Shown piece after piece: positions 9,897 through 18,020 of a stretch of 64,000 nucleotides of DNA; positions within the stretch are counted from its first letter, which is position 1; the number at the start of each line of letters is the position of its first letter. The notes under the pieces were generated by a model. That model had not been told where the DNA came from. It was given only the letters and a program-made list of their open reading frames with translations, and did not search any database. Source of the DNA: Spirochaetota bacterium (GTDB taxonomy: Bacteria; Spirochaetota; UBA4802; JAFGJZ01); NCBI GenBank assembly GCA_029554345.1, contig JAKPJF010000053.1, positions 62,001 to 126,000 on the forward strand, written 5' to 3'. A program made the position numbers and the translations under genes.

Positions 9897-10390
9897 AGTT
9901 TAACTAAAATTGAAAACAAATTTTTAGGATAATAATATACTCTGATATCTTTTTTCCCTCCGCGTTCACGCACCGACAAATTAACTATTGTTTTATCATC
10001 ATAAAGATTATAGGTTGTAATATCATTTTCATTAATCAGTGACTCATTTTTATAATTTTTTCTTATCTCATTTATTTTTTTATCAGCGAGTTCCGCGCTT
10101 ATCTGATACTCCGTAGAGCAAATACAAATAAGCTTATCCTTTATAAACACATATTCAGATGCACCTTTGTTATATATAGAAACATAAGATATTACATCAG
10201 GGTGAATTGAATTTATGTGAGCGAGAATTTTGTTTGATGAAATTACATTCTGATTTATTTCAACCTGTGAAAAATCATCAGCAGAGCTATTTTGGCGTAT
10301 ATCGGAAAGCTGCGACTCCCATGAATATTCTGGTTCAGCACCTAAAAGAAAAACAAAAAGCAACGGCAAAGAAAATATAATTTTCAACAT
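9893..10390 (-). CDS. Secreted/periplasmic protein of unknown function
   Basis: The protein is 165 residues from the chosen ATG at 10390, which follows CGGGGGTTAT and begins a clean signal peptide (MLKIIFSLPLLFVFLLGAEP). An upstream ATG at 10435 would bury that signal and has no ribosome site. The mature part is strand-rich, with no motif I recognise. Its stop overlaps the next start (9893-9896), so it forms a coupled pair with the beta-sandwich protein. The region upstream is shared with a divergent small secreted gene. Confidence 0.7.
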   Translation of the reverse strand: MLKIIFSLPLLFVFLLGAEPEYSWESQLSDIRQNSSADDFSQVEINQNVISSNKILAHINSIHPDVISYVSIYNKGASEYVFIKDKLICICSTEYQISAELADKKINEIRKNYKNESLINENDITTYNLYDDKTIVNLSVRERGGKKDIRVYYYPKNLFSILVKL

Positions 10391-10468
10391 ATAACCCCCG
10401 AAGAAACCCCTATAACATACATCATCTGAAGTCAATAAAAATCCTTAGAGCTGACTTCAATTTCTATC

Positions 10469-10497
10469 TTGACAGATTCTCTTAAACAATTTATCCT
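10469..10497 (+). promoter_or_regulatory. Sigma-70 type promoter candidate for the small secreted gene
   Basis: A consensus -35 box TTGACA (10469-10474) is followed after 17 bases by TATCCT (10492-10497, four of six matches to the -10 consensus). The predicted transcript would start just before the AAGGGGA ribosome site of the gene at 10519, giving a very short leader. A second TATAAC lies six bases further on. Confidence 0.4.
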
Positions 10498-10518
10498 TAT
10501 AACAAGGGGAAACAGCAA

Positions 10519-10878
10519 ATGAAAAAATATCTGATTTTTACTGCCGTTCTTGTATTTTCATTCCAGTGTGTTTTTTCAAATACATCCCGGAATAAAACCT
10601 TCTCCGGCAGAATTATCAGCGTTAACGGTTCCGAACTAATTGTAAAAAAAGGAAAAACAGAGAAGACTTTTGTAATTAACGAAAATACAAAGATTTATGA
10701 TGAAAACGGCGATATAATATCATCCGATCTCATTTGGATAGATAAAATCGTCAAAATAACTTATAACAGAAAATCAAAAGAAATTGTTGAAATTCAGATA
10801 ATCAAACGGCTTATTAAAGAGTCAACTGAATCGACCGAAATAAAAACAGAATCTTCTTCCGACAATAAAGCAGAATAA
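10519..10878 (+). CDS. Small secreted protein
   Basis: This 119-residue protein has a signal peptide (about 1-20, ending in FQCVFS). The mature part reads FSGRIISVNGSELIVKKGK, followed by FVINENTKIYDENG, a repeated strand pattern like the small beta-barrel (OB-like, DUF5666-type) proteins that begin with G-x-V/I-x-S-V-x-G. The C-terminal 25 residues are Ser/Thr/Glu rich. AAGGGGA precedes the ATG. It is followed 23 bases later by a membrane protein on the same strand. The role is unknown. Confidence 0.7.
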   Translation: MKKYLIFTAVLVFSFQCVFSNTSRNKTFSGRIISVNGSELIVKKGKTEKTFVINENTKIYDENGDIISSDLIWIDKIVKITYNRKSKEIVEIQIIKRLIKESTESTEIKTESSSDNKAE

Positions 10879-10901
10879 TAAATCCCTAGGATAATAGAGA
10901 C

Positions 10902-11348
10902 ATGGAAAAATCACTCATTTTCAATTCAGTTTTCATTTTTATGGCTCTTTGGGGAATAGCTCTTTTCTTTATCTGGTTCAGACCAAAGCTTGAATTCTTT
11001 TGGAAAATTGCAGCAACATTAGTATTTGCATTTTATATGTACTTTTTCTTTGAAGAAATTTTTAAAGGATACACTGCATTTAAAGCCGACTGGTATACTG
11101 TAATTATGGCATTTCTAAAAGAACTCATCGTTCTGCTGTTTTATATCAACTTCATATTCTGGCCGATAGCTTTGACTTATGCTTTCTATAAAGCAGATGA
11201 TTTCGGATCGGAATTTCTTTTGAAATTTATGTGTGTATTCACCTTGGCTCTCTGGGTTACGGCTGCAATTTACGTATATAAATCAAAAACGGTTGACGAC
11301 TTCTTCCTCAACCGTTTGATCAAATCGATTCCTTTCACCGGAAAATAG
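10902..11348 (+). CDS. Small four-TM membrane protein
   Basis: This 148-residue hydrophobic protein has four predicted TM segments (about 8-25, 31-48, 63-93 and 101-122) and short polar loops. It carries no motif I recognise. It is the second gene of a short rightward unit and ends 2 bases from the stop of the facing csrA. The inverted repeat near its 3' end probably terminates the facing operon. Nothing in the context gives a function. Confidence 0.65.
   Translation: MEKSLIFNSVFIFMALWGIALFFIWFRPKLEFFWKIAATLVFAFYMYFFFEEIFKGYTAFKADWYTVIMAFLKELIVLLFYINFIFWPIALTYAFYKADDFGSEFLLKFMCVFTLALWVTAAIYVYKSKTVDDFFLNRLIKSIPFTGK
11281..11317 (-). terminator. Probable terminator of the flg-fliW-csrA operon, inside the facing gene
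   Basis: Arms 11287-11296 and 11308-11317 are perfect 10-bp complements (AAACGGTTGA) with an 11-base loop. Read leftward, the stem runs straight into a T-rich stretch (TTTTTGATTT), as expected for a rho-independent terminator. It lies within the last codons of the rightward membrane gene, about 35 bases past the csrA stop. Confidence 0.5.
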
Positions 11349-11350
11349 CT

Positions 11351-11599
11351 CTAGTCTTTTCCGTCTTTGGTTTTAAAATAATCTGATAGATCGCGAAGAG
11401 CATTCGGTGTAAACTTCTGACTCACGGCACTTATGTTGGCCTGTTTTATTTCATCAAAAATTTCTTTTCTATGAACTGCAATTTTTTTTGGGGCCTTAAT
11501 GCCGAGCTTAACCTGATCGCCTTTTACTTCAACGACAACAAGTTCAATATCATCCCCTATCATTATACTTTCATTTGTTTTACGTGCAAGAACCAGCAT
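11351..11599 (-). CDS. csrA: Carbon storage regulator CsrA
   Basis: CsrA is a homodimeric RNA-binding translational regulator that binds GGA-containing hairpins near ribosome sites. In spirochaetes and Bacillus it represses flagellin translation. The protein is 82 residues and shows the family opening MLVLARKTNESIMIGDDIE, the VKLGI strand and APKKIAVHRKEIFDEI. It is the last gene of the flagellar operon and follows fliW after 2 bases. FliW is the protein antagonist of CsrA, so the pair forms a known feedback switch tying CsrA activity to unassembled flagellin. Confidence 0.97.
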   Translation of the reverse strand: MLVLARKTNESIMIGDDIELVVVEVKGDQVKLGIKAPKKIAVHRKEIFDEIKQANISAVSQKFTPNALRDLSDYFKTKDGKD

Positions 11600-11601
11600 G
11601 A

Positions 11602-12120
11602 TTATTTACCCCGTTTATTCAGCTCTTCAAGAATGCTGTGACGGGTTTTATATTTATCAGAAAGGCTTATAGACTGTTTCCCGGTTTTTTTCTGTAAATT
11701 TAAAATGATCGGGCCCTGAAGATTAGCTGTCATATCGGAAGTCTTCTCAGGAATTGTCACAATAAAGAGTACTTTAATATTATCGATTGATTTTTCACCA
11801 ATAGAATCAATATCATTCTGTGAAACAGCAAGATCATACGAATCCATAAATGATTCAGGTTCAATAACTACAAAAGAGAGATCAGGTTCACCGATAGCCT
11901 GCATCCACATGAACGGAGACGAATCTTCCTGCAGAAAAGCAAAACTGTCTACGAAGTTAAATCCGAGAATACCTTCAGGAAAGGAGAAAATCTGCGAGGA
12001 AAAAACTTCAATTTCTCCCCATGATTTCGTCCTGATTAAAACTTTATCATCTGATTCTCTTAAAAAATTCGGGAGATGATTCTCCGAATACTGCGCCTTA
12101 GCGGCATTGGACTGAGTCAT
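11602..12120 (-). CDS. fliW: Flagellar assembly factor FliW
   Basis: FliW binds free flagellin or CsrA and relieves CsrA repression of flagellin translation when filament export is active. The protein is 172 residues (family about 130-160). It has a short extra N-terminus followed by the typical opening IFSFPEGILGFNFVDSFAFL and the segment PFMWMQAIGEPDLSFVVIEP. It lies between flgL and csrA, the arrangement in which this regulator was defined. The gap to flgL is 10 bases and to csrA 2 bases. Confidence 0.96.
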   Translation of the reverse strand: MTQSNAAKAQYSENHLPNFLRESDDKVLIRTKSWGEIEVFSSQIFSFPEGILGFNFVDSFAFLQEDSSPFMWMQAIGEPDLSFVVIEPESFMDSYDLAVSQNDIDSIGEKSIDNIKVLFIVTIPEKTSDMTANLQGPIILNLQKKTGKQSISLSDKYKTRHSILEELNKRGK

Positions 12121-12130
12121 AAAACCTCTT

Positions 12131-13393
12131 TTATCTTAAAAAATCCATTAGCGTTGATTTTATTGATTTTGCTCCGACAGCAAGCGCATACTGATGAACA
12201 GATTCAAGCCATTTAAAATTCATTATCGTCTCAGCATAATCAATGCCTTCAGTTTTAGAAAGCATTTCGGTAATATTGGCTTTTGCAAATTCACTTCTTT
12301 TAGCAAGTTCGTCAATTCTTCTTGATTTGGCGCCGATTTCTGCAAGATTTTTCAAGACATTCTCAAGACCCATGTCAAGAAGACCGATATCACGTCCGCC
12401 GACGAGCTCCTGATCTCCTGCAACAAGATCCTCGCGAAGTCTGATAACCATTTCAAAAAGACTCATTCCGTCAACTGTTACGGTCGGATCGTAGTTATTG
12501 GGCGGACTTGGAAACTGCGGATTGATAAGACCCAAATCTTTAAGAACTCTTCCGCTTCCTGAATCTTCAAGCCATGTCTGATGAGGAGTCGTTGTTTCAA
12601 TTATCAGATTATTACGTCCGCCCTTGCTTGCTTTTACGGCAAGTCCGGCATTATTGATTTTATCAATTATTATATCAAGATTATCTCCCGCACTAATTTT
12701 AATCTCAACGCCGTCAATTTTAATCGCTTGGTCCGTGTCAGACGAATAAGTTGTCGCATCCTTATTTGAAGTTAGAACTTGATTAGTCGCCCAGAAAACC
12801 TGATTACCAGGTATTCCTATATCAACATATTCTCCCTTTGAGACTTCTCTTGTCAGCCGACCGATATCACCCCTGTATTCAACACCGGTCATGGCATCAC
12901 CCTGGTTTCCGGCAGTTAAAGTCTGATAAATTGAAAGAAAAGGATTAGGATTTTTATCATCGCCGGTCATATATCCGCCGAACAGTGATCTTCCTGCTCC
13001 GTCTTTGGCATTAGCAACAGCAACAAGCTCCTCAAGAAGCTGATTTATTTCAGTAGCCATAGCTTCCTTTAATTCGAAGTTTGTATAAATACCGTTTGCA
13101 CCCTGAACGGCAAGAACTCTAAGCCGCTGAAAAATTCTTGTTACAGACTGAAGTGTAGAATCAGCCTGATTAAGATATGATTTGCTCTCATCAATATTTT
13201 TAATGAACTGATTTACTTCTGTAAGATTAGTTCTGTACAGCATCTGATTTGTTGCATTGATCGGATTATCCCGCGGAACACGGACATTCTTCCCCGTAGC
13301 GAGTGAATTGTTTATTTTATCCATTTCATACTGATGACGTTTAAGATTAAAAGTCATGTTCTGATTTATCATCTGATTTGTAATTCTATTCAT
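12131..13393 (-). CDS. flgL: Flagellar hook-associated protein 3 (FlgL)
   Basis: FlgL is the outer of the two hook-filament junction proteins; it is exported through the flagellar type III system. The protein is 420 residues. The flagellin-like N-terminal helix region has LATGKNVRVPRDNP and QRLRVLAVQGANGIY. The central part (about 150-330) is variable and contains a VDGVEIKI-type repeat. The C-terminal helix (ETIMNFKWLESVHQYALAVG) completes the coiled-coil core. The N-terminal sequence is closest in style to spirochaete FlgL. It starts 3 bases after the flgK stop. Confidence 0.96.
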   Translation of the reverse strand: MNRITNQMINQNMTFNLKRHQYEMDKINNSLATGKNVRVPRDNPINATNQMLYRTNLTEVNQFIKNIDESKSYLNQADSTLQSVTRIFQRLRVLAVQGANGIYTNFELKEAMATEINQLLEELVAVANAKDGAGRSLFGGYMTGDDKNPNPFLSIYQTLTAGNQGDAMTGVEYRGDIGRLTREVSKGEYVDIGIPGNQVFWATNQVLTSNKDATTYSSDTDQAIKIDGVEIKISAGDNLDIIIDKINNAGLAVKASKGGRNNLIIETTTPHQTWLEDSGSGRVLKDLGLINPQFPSPPNNYDPTVTVDGMSLFEMVIRLREDLVAGDQELVGGRDIGLLDMGLENVLKNLAEIGAKSRRIDELAKRSEFAKANITEMLSKTEGIDYAETIMNFKWLESVHQYALAVGAKSIKSTLMDFLR

Positions 13394-13395
13394 AA

Positions 13396-15300
13396 TTACG
13401 CTCCAAGTCTGATAATTGTTTCGAGCATTTTATCAAATGTGCTGATCATTCTGGCATTTGCATTATATGCATGCTGAAACTGAACCATATTGCTCATTTC
13501 TTCATCAAGACTGACTCCGGAAACTGATTTTCTTAGATTATTCAGATTTGCCAGAAGAGTCTCCTGATTTTTGACCCTGTCGTCTGATTCAGATCCCTGA
13601 CTTCCTATTTTCGCAACTAATGAAATATAGAAATCGTTAAAAGTTGAATTTGAATCAACCATAGCCGATTTATGCCGCAAGTTGGCAATCCTAAGCGAAT
13701 TGCTTCCGTCACCGATATTGTTGCCTTTATTAAAATCACCTGTTCCGCCGATATCTTTTCCCTGAGCCGCTGCGATTTTATCAATATCTTTCAATATGTC
13801 CGAAGAGACAGACATATAAGCCGCGGGATTATACTGTGGTGTAATTGTCACATGCTCTCTATCCGGCAGAAGTTTGGCTATATCATTAATACGCCTGTAA
13901 TCAAAGGATCCTGCTGCACCGGTTTGCTTCAGTATTCCGGCTAGACCTACGAAAAGCTGACCGGAATCTTCTATATGGCGTATCATAAAATTCTTTTTAT
14001 CGCTGTCTTTCGCAGTCGTTGCCTTCAATGCAAGATGACTGTTATGATCTATATATGCGTTTACTCCGAAATGACCGTCATTAATTTTTTTCATAACATC
14101 ATAAATGCTGTCAGTTGCAGCATAACTGATTTGTATTTCACCTTCAATTTCATCATTAGCGACAAAAGTCAGAGTGCCCGTAATGCCTATGGCCGCGGAA
14201 GCATCAACTTTATTCGCTCCGGTTACTTTAAATACAGCGGATACATCATAAACTCCGTCATTATTGAGGTCATGATTTCCTTCAACATTGTCGCTGACCA
14301 TAATCTCTTTGAAAAAATTAATGTTTGTTTCACCGTTTTTTCCGAATCCGTCACGATGAATTTCATTCGTCAGATCCATTATGTTTACAGCAAGTGAGTT
14401 AACGCTGTTTATATTATCTCTTAGAATTTTATCTCTGACTTCAACCAATCCCGCAAGTTCACCATGCGTTATTTTAACAGGTGCTTCGCTTTTTGCCCAT
14501 CTGACTCCGAAAAATCCTTTATTTTCAGGATTTAGATATGCTTCAAGTTTATGAAGAACTTCACCCTGAACAAGATTTTCTGAACCGATATAAACAATCG
14601 TTTCATCCTTATCGCTTCTTCCGACAGAAATATTTACAATAGTTGAAAGCTTTTCAATAAGCGCATCACGTTTATCTCGAAGATCATTGGGATTATCTCC
14701 AACTGCTTCGGATTTCATAATACGCTCGTTCAAATCTCTTATACTCGCAGCATAATTATTGATTTCTTCAACTTTCGCAGCGACTTGGCGGTTTGCATCC
14801 TGCTGAAGTTCATCGAGCTGACGGTATACATGCTGAATCTCATTTGAAAAGGCATTTGCTTTTTCCTTAACAACCTCCCTGGTCGCGCGCGTCTCAGGAT
14901 ATTTTGAAAGTTCCTGCCATGATTCCCAGAAAGCATCCATCTTGCTTCTTATTGACTGGTCGGAAGGTTCGTTATAGACCTGTTCTATCTGATAAATAAA
15001 ATCGTTTTTTGAATTCCAATAACCCATCGCATTCTTTTCAGAAACAATTCTATCGTCAATAAAGCTGTTTCTTACACGCTCAATCTGCGCCACAACAGAA
15101 CCCTGACCAAGCTGACCTGCAGTTTCTGCCCTGCTTAAACTTGGAACATAAATCGGATCCATTGAAGTTATCGATACACGCTGACGGGTATATTCTTCAT
15201 TTTCTGCATTAGAAATATTATGCCCCGTAACATGAAGAGCCTGCTGGTGCGACATCAGTCCCCGCCGTGATATTTCAAGTCCCATAAAAGTCGAGTTCAT
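13396..15300 (-). CDS. flgK: Flagellar hook-associated protein 1 (FlgK)
   Basis: FlgK is the inner hook-filament junction protein. The protein is 634 residues, longer than the enteric 547 because of an inserted central domain, as in other spirochaetes. The N-terminus has MGLEISRRGLMSHQQALHVT followed by the flagellar rod/hook signature GHNISNAENEEYTRQRV. The C-terminal DEEMSNMVQFQHAYNANARM is the family end. It lies 8 bases after the flgN-like gene and directly before flgL. Confidence 0.97.
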   Translation of the reverse strand: MNSTFMGLEISRRGLMSHQQALHVTGHNISNAENEEYTRQRVSITSMDPIYVPSLSRAETAGQLGQGSVVAQIERVRNSFIDDRIVSEKNAMGYWNSKNDFIYQIEQVYNEPSDQSIRSKMDAFWESWQELSKYPETRATREVVKEKANAFSNEIQHVYRQLDELQQDANRQVAAKVEEINNYAASIRDLNERIMKSEAVGDNPNDLRDKRDALIEKLSTIVNISVGRSDKDETIVYIGSENLVQGEVLHKLEAYLNPENKGFFGVRWAKSEAPVKITHGELAGLVEVRDKILRDNINSVNSLAVNIMDLTNEIHRDGFGKNGETNINFFKEIMVSDNVEGNHDLNNDGVYDVSAVFKVTGANKVDASAAIGITGTLTFVANDEIEGEIQISYAATDSIYDVMKKINDGHFGVNAYIDHNSHLALKATTAKDSDKKNFMIRHIEDSGQLFVGLAGILKQTGAAGSFDYRRINDIAKLLPDREHVTITPQYNPAAYMSVSSDILKDIDKIAAAQGKDIGGTGDFNKGNNIGDGSNSLRIANLRHKSAMVDSNSTFNDFYISLVAKIGSQGSESDDRVKNQETLLANLNNLRKSVSGVSLDEEMSNMVQFQHAYNANARMISTFDKMLETIIRLGA

Positions 15301-15308
15301 ATTGCCCC

Positions 15309-15806
15309 CTAAACTGTTCTGTTAATTAAAACAGAATTCTTTTTTACTCTTGATTCTCTTCCGGCAGAATAAGCGCTTTTATCATCAAGCGAATCTTTTA
15401 TTCCCTCGACAATTAGTGAATAAAAGTTCATGTTATCTCTGATCATTCTGGCGTTAGTTTCTAAAATTCTCTGAAGTTCGTTTGTTATTTTCTTTAATCG
15501 TTCGGCACAAAGGATCATTTCTTTTCCTGAATCATCATCAGCATATTGAGATATATCACGCAATGAAGGATTGGCTTTATTAATATAGAATTTACCTGTT
15601 ATTTTACGAACACAGCTTAAGCGGCTTGACTCAATAAGTTCAATTTGACCAATAACTTTGTCCTGATCAGAAACAATTCCCTCAAGCTCCGTAACAAGAT
15701 TTCCGGAAATGCAGTCAGTTTTTTTTCTTTCTAATCCGAGAAACTCTTCATAAAGCTCGGTCTGTCTGTCAATAATCGATATAATTTCACGAAATAAATT
15801 ACTCAT
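15309..15806 (-). CDS. flgN: FlgN-like flagellar export chaperone
   Basis: This is a 165-residue, mostly helical protein without membrane segments. Its position at the head of the operon, 8 bases before flgK, its size and its helical character match FlgN, the export chaperone that keeps FlgK and FlgL monomeric. Sequence conservation in this family is weak, so the call rests on both the helical profile (EEFLGLERKKTDCISG, ERLKKITNELQRILETN) and the context. A perfect TATAAT lies about 105 bases upstream on this strand, without a good -35 box. Confidence 0.8.
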   Translation of the reverse strand: MSNLFREIISIIDRQTELYEEFLGLERKKTDCISGNLVTELEGIVSDQDKVIGQIELIESSRLSCVRKITGKFYINKANPSLRDISQYADDDSGKEMILCAERLKKITNELQRILETNARMIRDNMNFYSLIVEGIKDSLDDKSAYSAGRESRVKKNSVLINRTV

Positions 15807-15961
15807 CTTCTACCTTCCGAAATTCACCTTATTATCAATCTCGGACGATTTTTGAAATACAATTAGGCATTTTTAATCATAATTTAAAAAAACTTACTTA
15901 ACTTCCTTATTATATCTTGGTAAACAATAACCTAATTCATAAGAAATAATGGGGTTTAGGG

Positions 15962-15991
15962 TTGATTTTCATGTTTTAACTGCTCTAAACT
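15962..15991 (+). promoter_or_regulatory. Weak sigma-70 promoter candidate
   Basis: TTGATT (15962-15967), an 18-base spacer and TAAACT (15986-15991) stand 45 bases before the rightward gene at 16036. Both boxes deviate from consensus. This is the best candidate in the divergent region shared with the flagellar operon. Confidence 0.3.
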
Positions 15992-16035
15992 TTTAAAATT
16001 CTTGAAAAAAAAACATTCTAAATCAGGCTTATCCG

Positions 16036-16557
16036 ATGATTACTCAAAGACAACTTCCTCCGGTTTCACTAAAAAGTAAAATTAGAGGTATCATATTTAT
16101 TATTTTAATTATTGGCTTAAGCATACTTGCAAGCCACATTTTCGTTCCGAAGATGATCGCTTTTACGGTCATGAATGACCGTCTATCTGCAATTACACCA
16201 GATAACTTTATTATCATAAAAAACAAGCTGATTCTACTTCCAGACTTCATTGAGCGTCATAACATTGATAAGGCTGAAGCTTTAAAATCGATTGAAGGAT
16301 TAACCTCTTCAAAAGTAAAAACCGCCGCAGAAAAAGCCTTTCCTGAAAAAGATGATTCAGAAAAGTTTATAAAAACATTTCTCAATTCAGCAGAATTGAG
16401 TCCTTTCTGCAAAGAAACAGTTTACGAAGAAGCTAGTCATGAAATTTCGAGGGAGGATATGAAAACCATAATTTCCATATACAATACATATAAAAATTCA
16501 TTAATAATGTATCTTCCGGCTCTAAAAATAATCATAAAAGACATCAATAAATATTGA
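16036..16557 (+). CDS. Membrane-anchored envelope protein of unknown function
   Basis: This 173-residue protein has one N-terminal TM segment (about 18-38, IIFIILIIGLSILASHI) and a mostly helical extracytoplasmic part of about 130 residues rich in Lys and Glu. No conserved motif was recognised. It is the first gene of a rightward group that continues with a secreted protein 54 bases on. The gap upstream is the divergent regulatory region for the flagellar genes. Confidence 0.65.
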   Translation: MITQRQLPPVSLKSKIRGIIFIILIIGLSILASHIFVPKMIAFTVMNDRLSAITPDNFIIIKNKLILLPDFIERHNIDKAEALKSIEGLTSSKVKTAAEKAFPEKDDSEKFIKTFLNSAELSPFCKETVYEEASHEISREDMKTIISIYNTYKNSLIMYLPALKIIIKDINKY

Positions 16558-16611
16558 CTCTTTACTTGATTTTTTTCAATAATTATTGATAATAAACAAA
16601 ACGGAGGAAAT

Positions 16612-17241
16612 ATGAAGACAATTATGTACATCATGTTGGCGCTTCTTTTATGTTCATATGCTTCAGCAAAGGACATAACAGCAACAACTGAAGACGGTAA
16701 AAAGATAATTCTTTCAGAGAATGGAACATGGAAATACGATAAAAAAAACGAAGATAAGAAAAATGATCAATTAATAACACAGCAGTTTACAACACCTGCA
16801 GATTCAACATCTGTTTATAATGCTAAACGCGGAAATTTTATTGTTAAATATAATCCTTCCAAATGGGAAATTTTATCAACATCATTAAATCAAATGGCAG
16901 AGGCTTCTTTCCAGCATTCTTCCGGTGACGCATATGCAATGATAATAACCGAAAGAATAAGAATACCTATGGAAAATTTTGATTCTATAGTGGTTGATAA
17001 TGCGCAAAAAGTTGCAACGAATGTTGAAATAACTAATTCGGAAGTTCGTCTGGTAAACGGAAAGCAGGTAAAATTTATTGAACTCTCTGGAGTTATCCAG
17101 GGCATCAATTTCGTTTACAATTATTATGTTTATTCCGATTCAAAGGGTTCAACTCAAATTACTCTTTTTACAAGCAAGGAACTATATCCGGAATACAAAC
17201 AGGACTTTACTGATTTTTTAAACGGTTTTAATGCTAAATAA
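16612..17241 (+). CDS. Secreted protein with DUF3157-like head and DcrB/PsbP-like domain
   Basis: This 209-residue protein has a clear signal peptide (about 1-19, LLLCSYASA). The mature N-terminus ATTEDGKKIILSENGTWKY matches the short 'EDGKxVxLxxNGTWxY' motif often found at the head of secreted proteins. Residues about 60-205 show the strand pattern of small DcrB/PsbP-like domains (FIVKYNPSKWEI, FIELSGVIQGINFVYNYYVY). GGAGGAAAT precedes the ATG. The next gene starts 11 bases before this one ends, so the ABC ATPase is translationally coupled. The ligand is unknown. Confidence 0.72.
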   Translation: MKTIMYIMLALLLCSYASAKDITATTEDGKKIILSENGTWKYDKKNEDKKNDQLITQQFTTPADSTSVYNAKRGNFIVKYNPSKWEILSTSLNQMAEASFQHSSGDAYAMIITERIRIPMENFDSIVVDNAQKVATNVEITNSEVRLVNGKQVKFIELSGVIQGINFVYNYYVYSDSKGSTQITLFTSKELYPEYKQDFTDFLNGFNAK

Positions 17242-18010
17242 TAAAAATGACATAGTTCTAAAAAATATTTTTTTTTCATATTCAGACAAAAATGTTTTTG
17301 AATCATTGTCAGCAGTTTTCCCAAAAGGCAAACTTACATCCCTGATCGGTCCCAACGGATCAGGGAAAACAACATTGCTTAAAATTATATGCGGAATTCA
17401 AAGACCTCTAAAGGGTGAAGTCCTTATAGGAAATACTTGCATCGATACGCTTGAAGTAAAGGAAAAATCATCAATTATTTCTTCGGTATTTTCATCTGAT
17501 TTTTCGGCAAAACCGATAACAGTTGATGAGTTCGTTTTACTTAACCGCTTTCCATTAAAAAAAGGCTTTGCATTTTCAAATGATGATTATGAATATAAAG
17601 ATATCGCTCTCAAAAAATGCCGAATTGAAAAATTATCCAAAAAACTTTTAAATCATTTATCAGCGGGAGAGCTTCAGCTTACACTGCTTGCCGGGTGTAT
17701 CGCAAAAAATTCTGAAATTATAATTATGGATGAACCGGTATCTCATCTTGATATCAGTCATGCATATAACATATATTCAATTTTGAGAGAAGAAGCCGAC
17801 AGAGGAAAAACTGTTATTGCTTCTGTTCACGACATAAATACCGCAATAAGATTTTCTGATATTATTACAGCAATGAAGGATTTCAGCATTTTTTTTTCAG
17901 GATCATCCGATAAATTTCTGAAAAGTGACATAGCTTCCAAATTATATAAAATTGATTTTAAAAAAGTCCGTAATTCCGGCTCTTCACTAAATTATATTTT
18001 CCCTGCATAG
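17231..18010 (+). CDS. ABC transporter ATP-binding protein, FecE/HmuV type, without partners
   Basis: This 259-residue nucleotide-binding subunit has Walker A GPNGSGKTT (about residues 38-46), signature LSAGELQL, Walker B IIIMDEP and a H-loop in SVHDINTA. It is most like the ATPases of iron-siderophore, haem and cobalamin importers (FecE/BtuD family). No BtuC-type permease or binding protein is adjacent. Its neighbours are a secreted protein and an MscS channel. The start overlaps the upstream gene and has only a weak ribosome site, consistent with coupling. The substrate cannot be assigned. Confidence 0.88.
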   Translation: MLNNKNDIVLKNIFFSYSDKNVFESLSAVFPKGKLTSLIGPNGSGKTTLLKIICGIQRPLKGEVLIGNTCIDTLEVKEKSSIISSVFSSDFSAKPITVDEFVLLNRFPLKKGFAFSNDDYEYKDIALKKCRIEKLSKKLLNHLSAGELQLTLLAGCIAKNSEIIIMDEPVSHLDISHAYNIYSILREEADRGKTVIASVHDINTAIRFSDIITAMKDFSIFFSGSSDKFLKSDIASKLYKIDFKKVRNSGSSLNYIFPA

Positions 18011-18020
18011 GAGAACGTTT

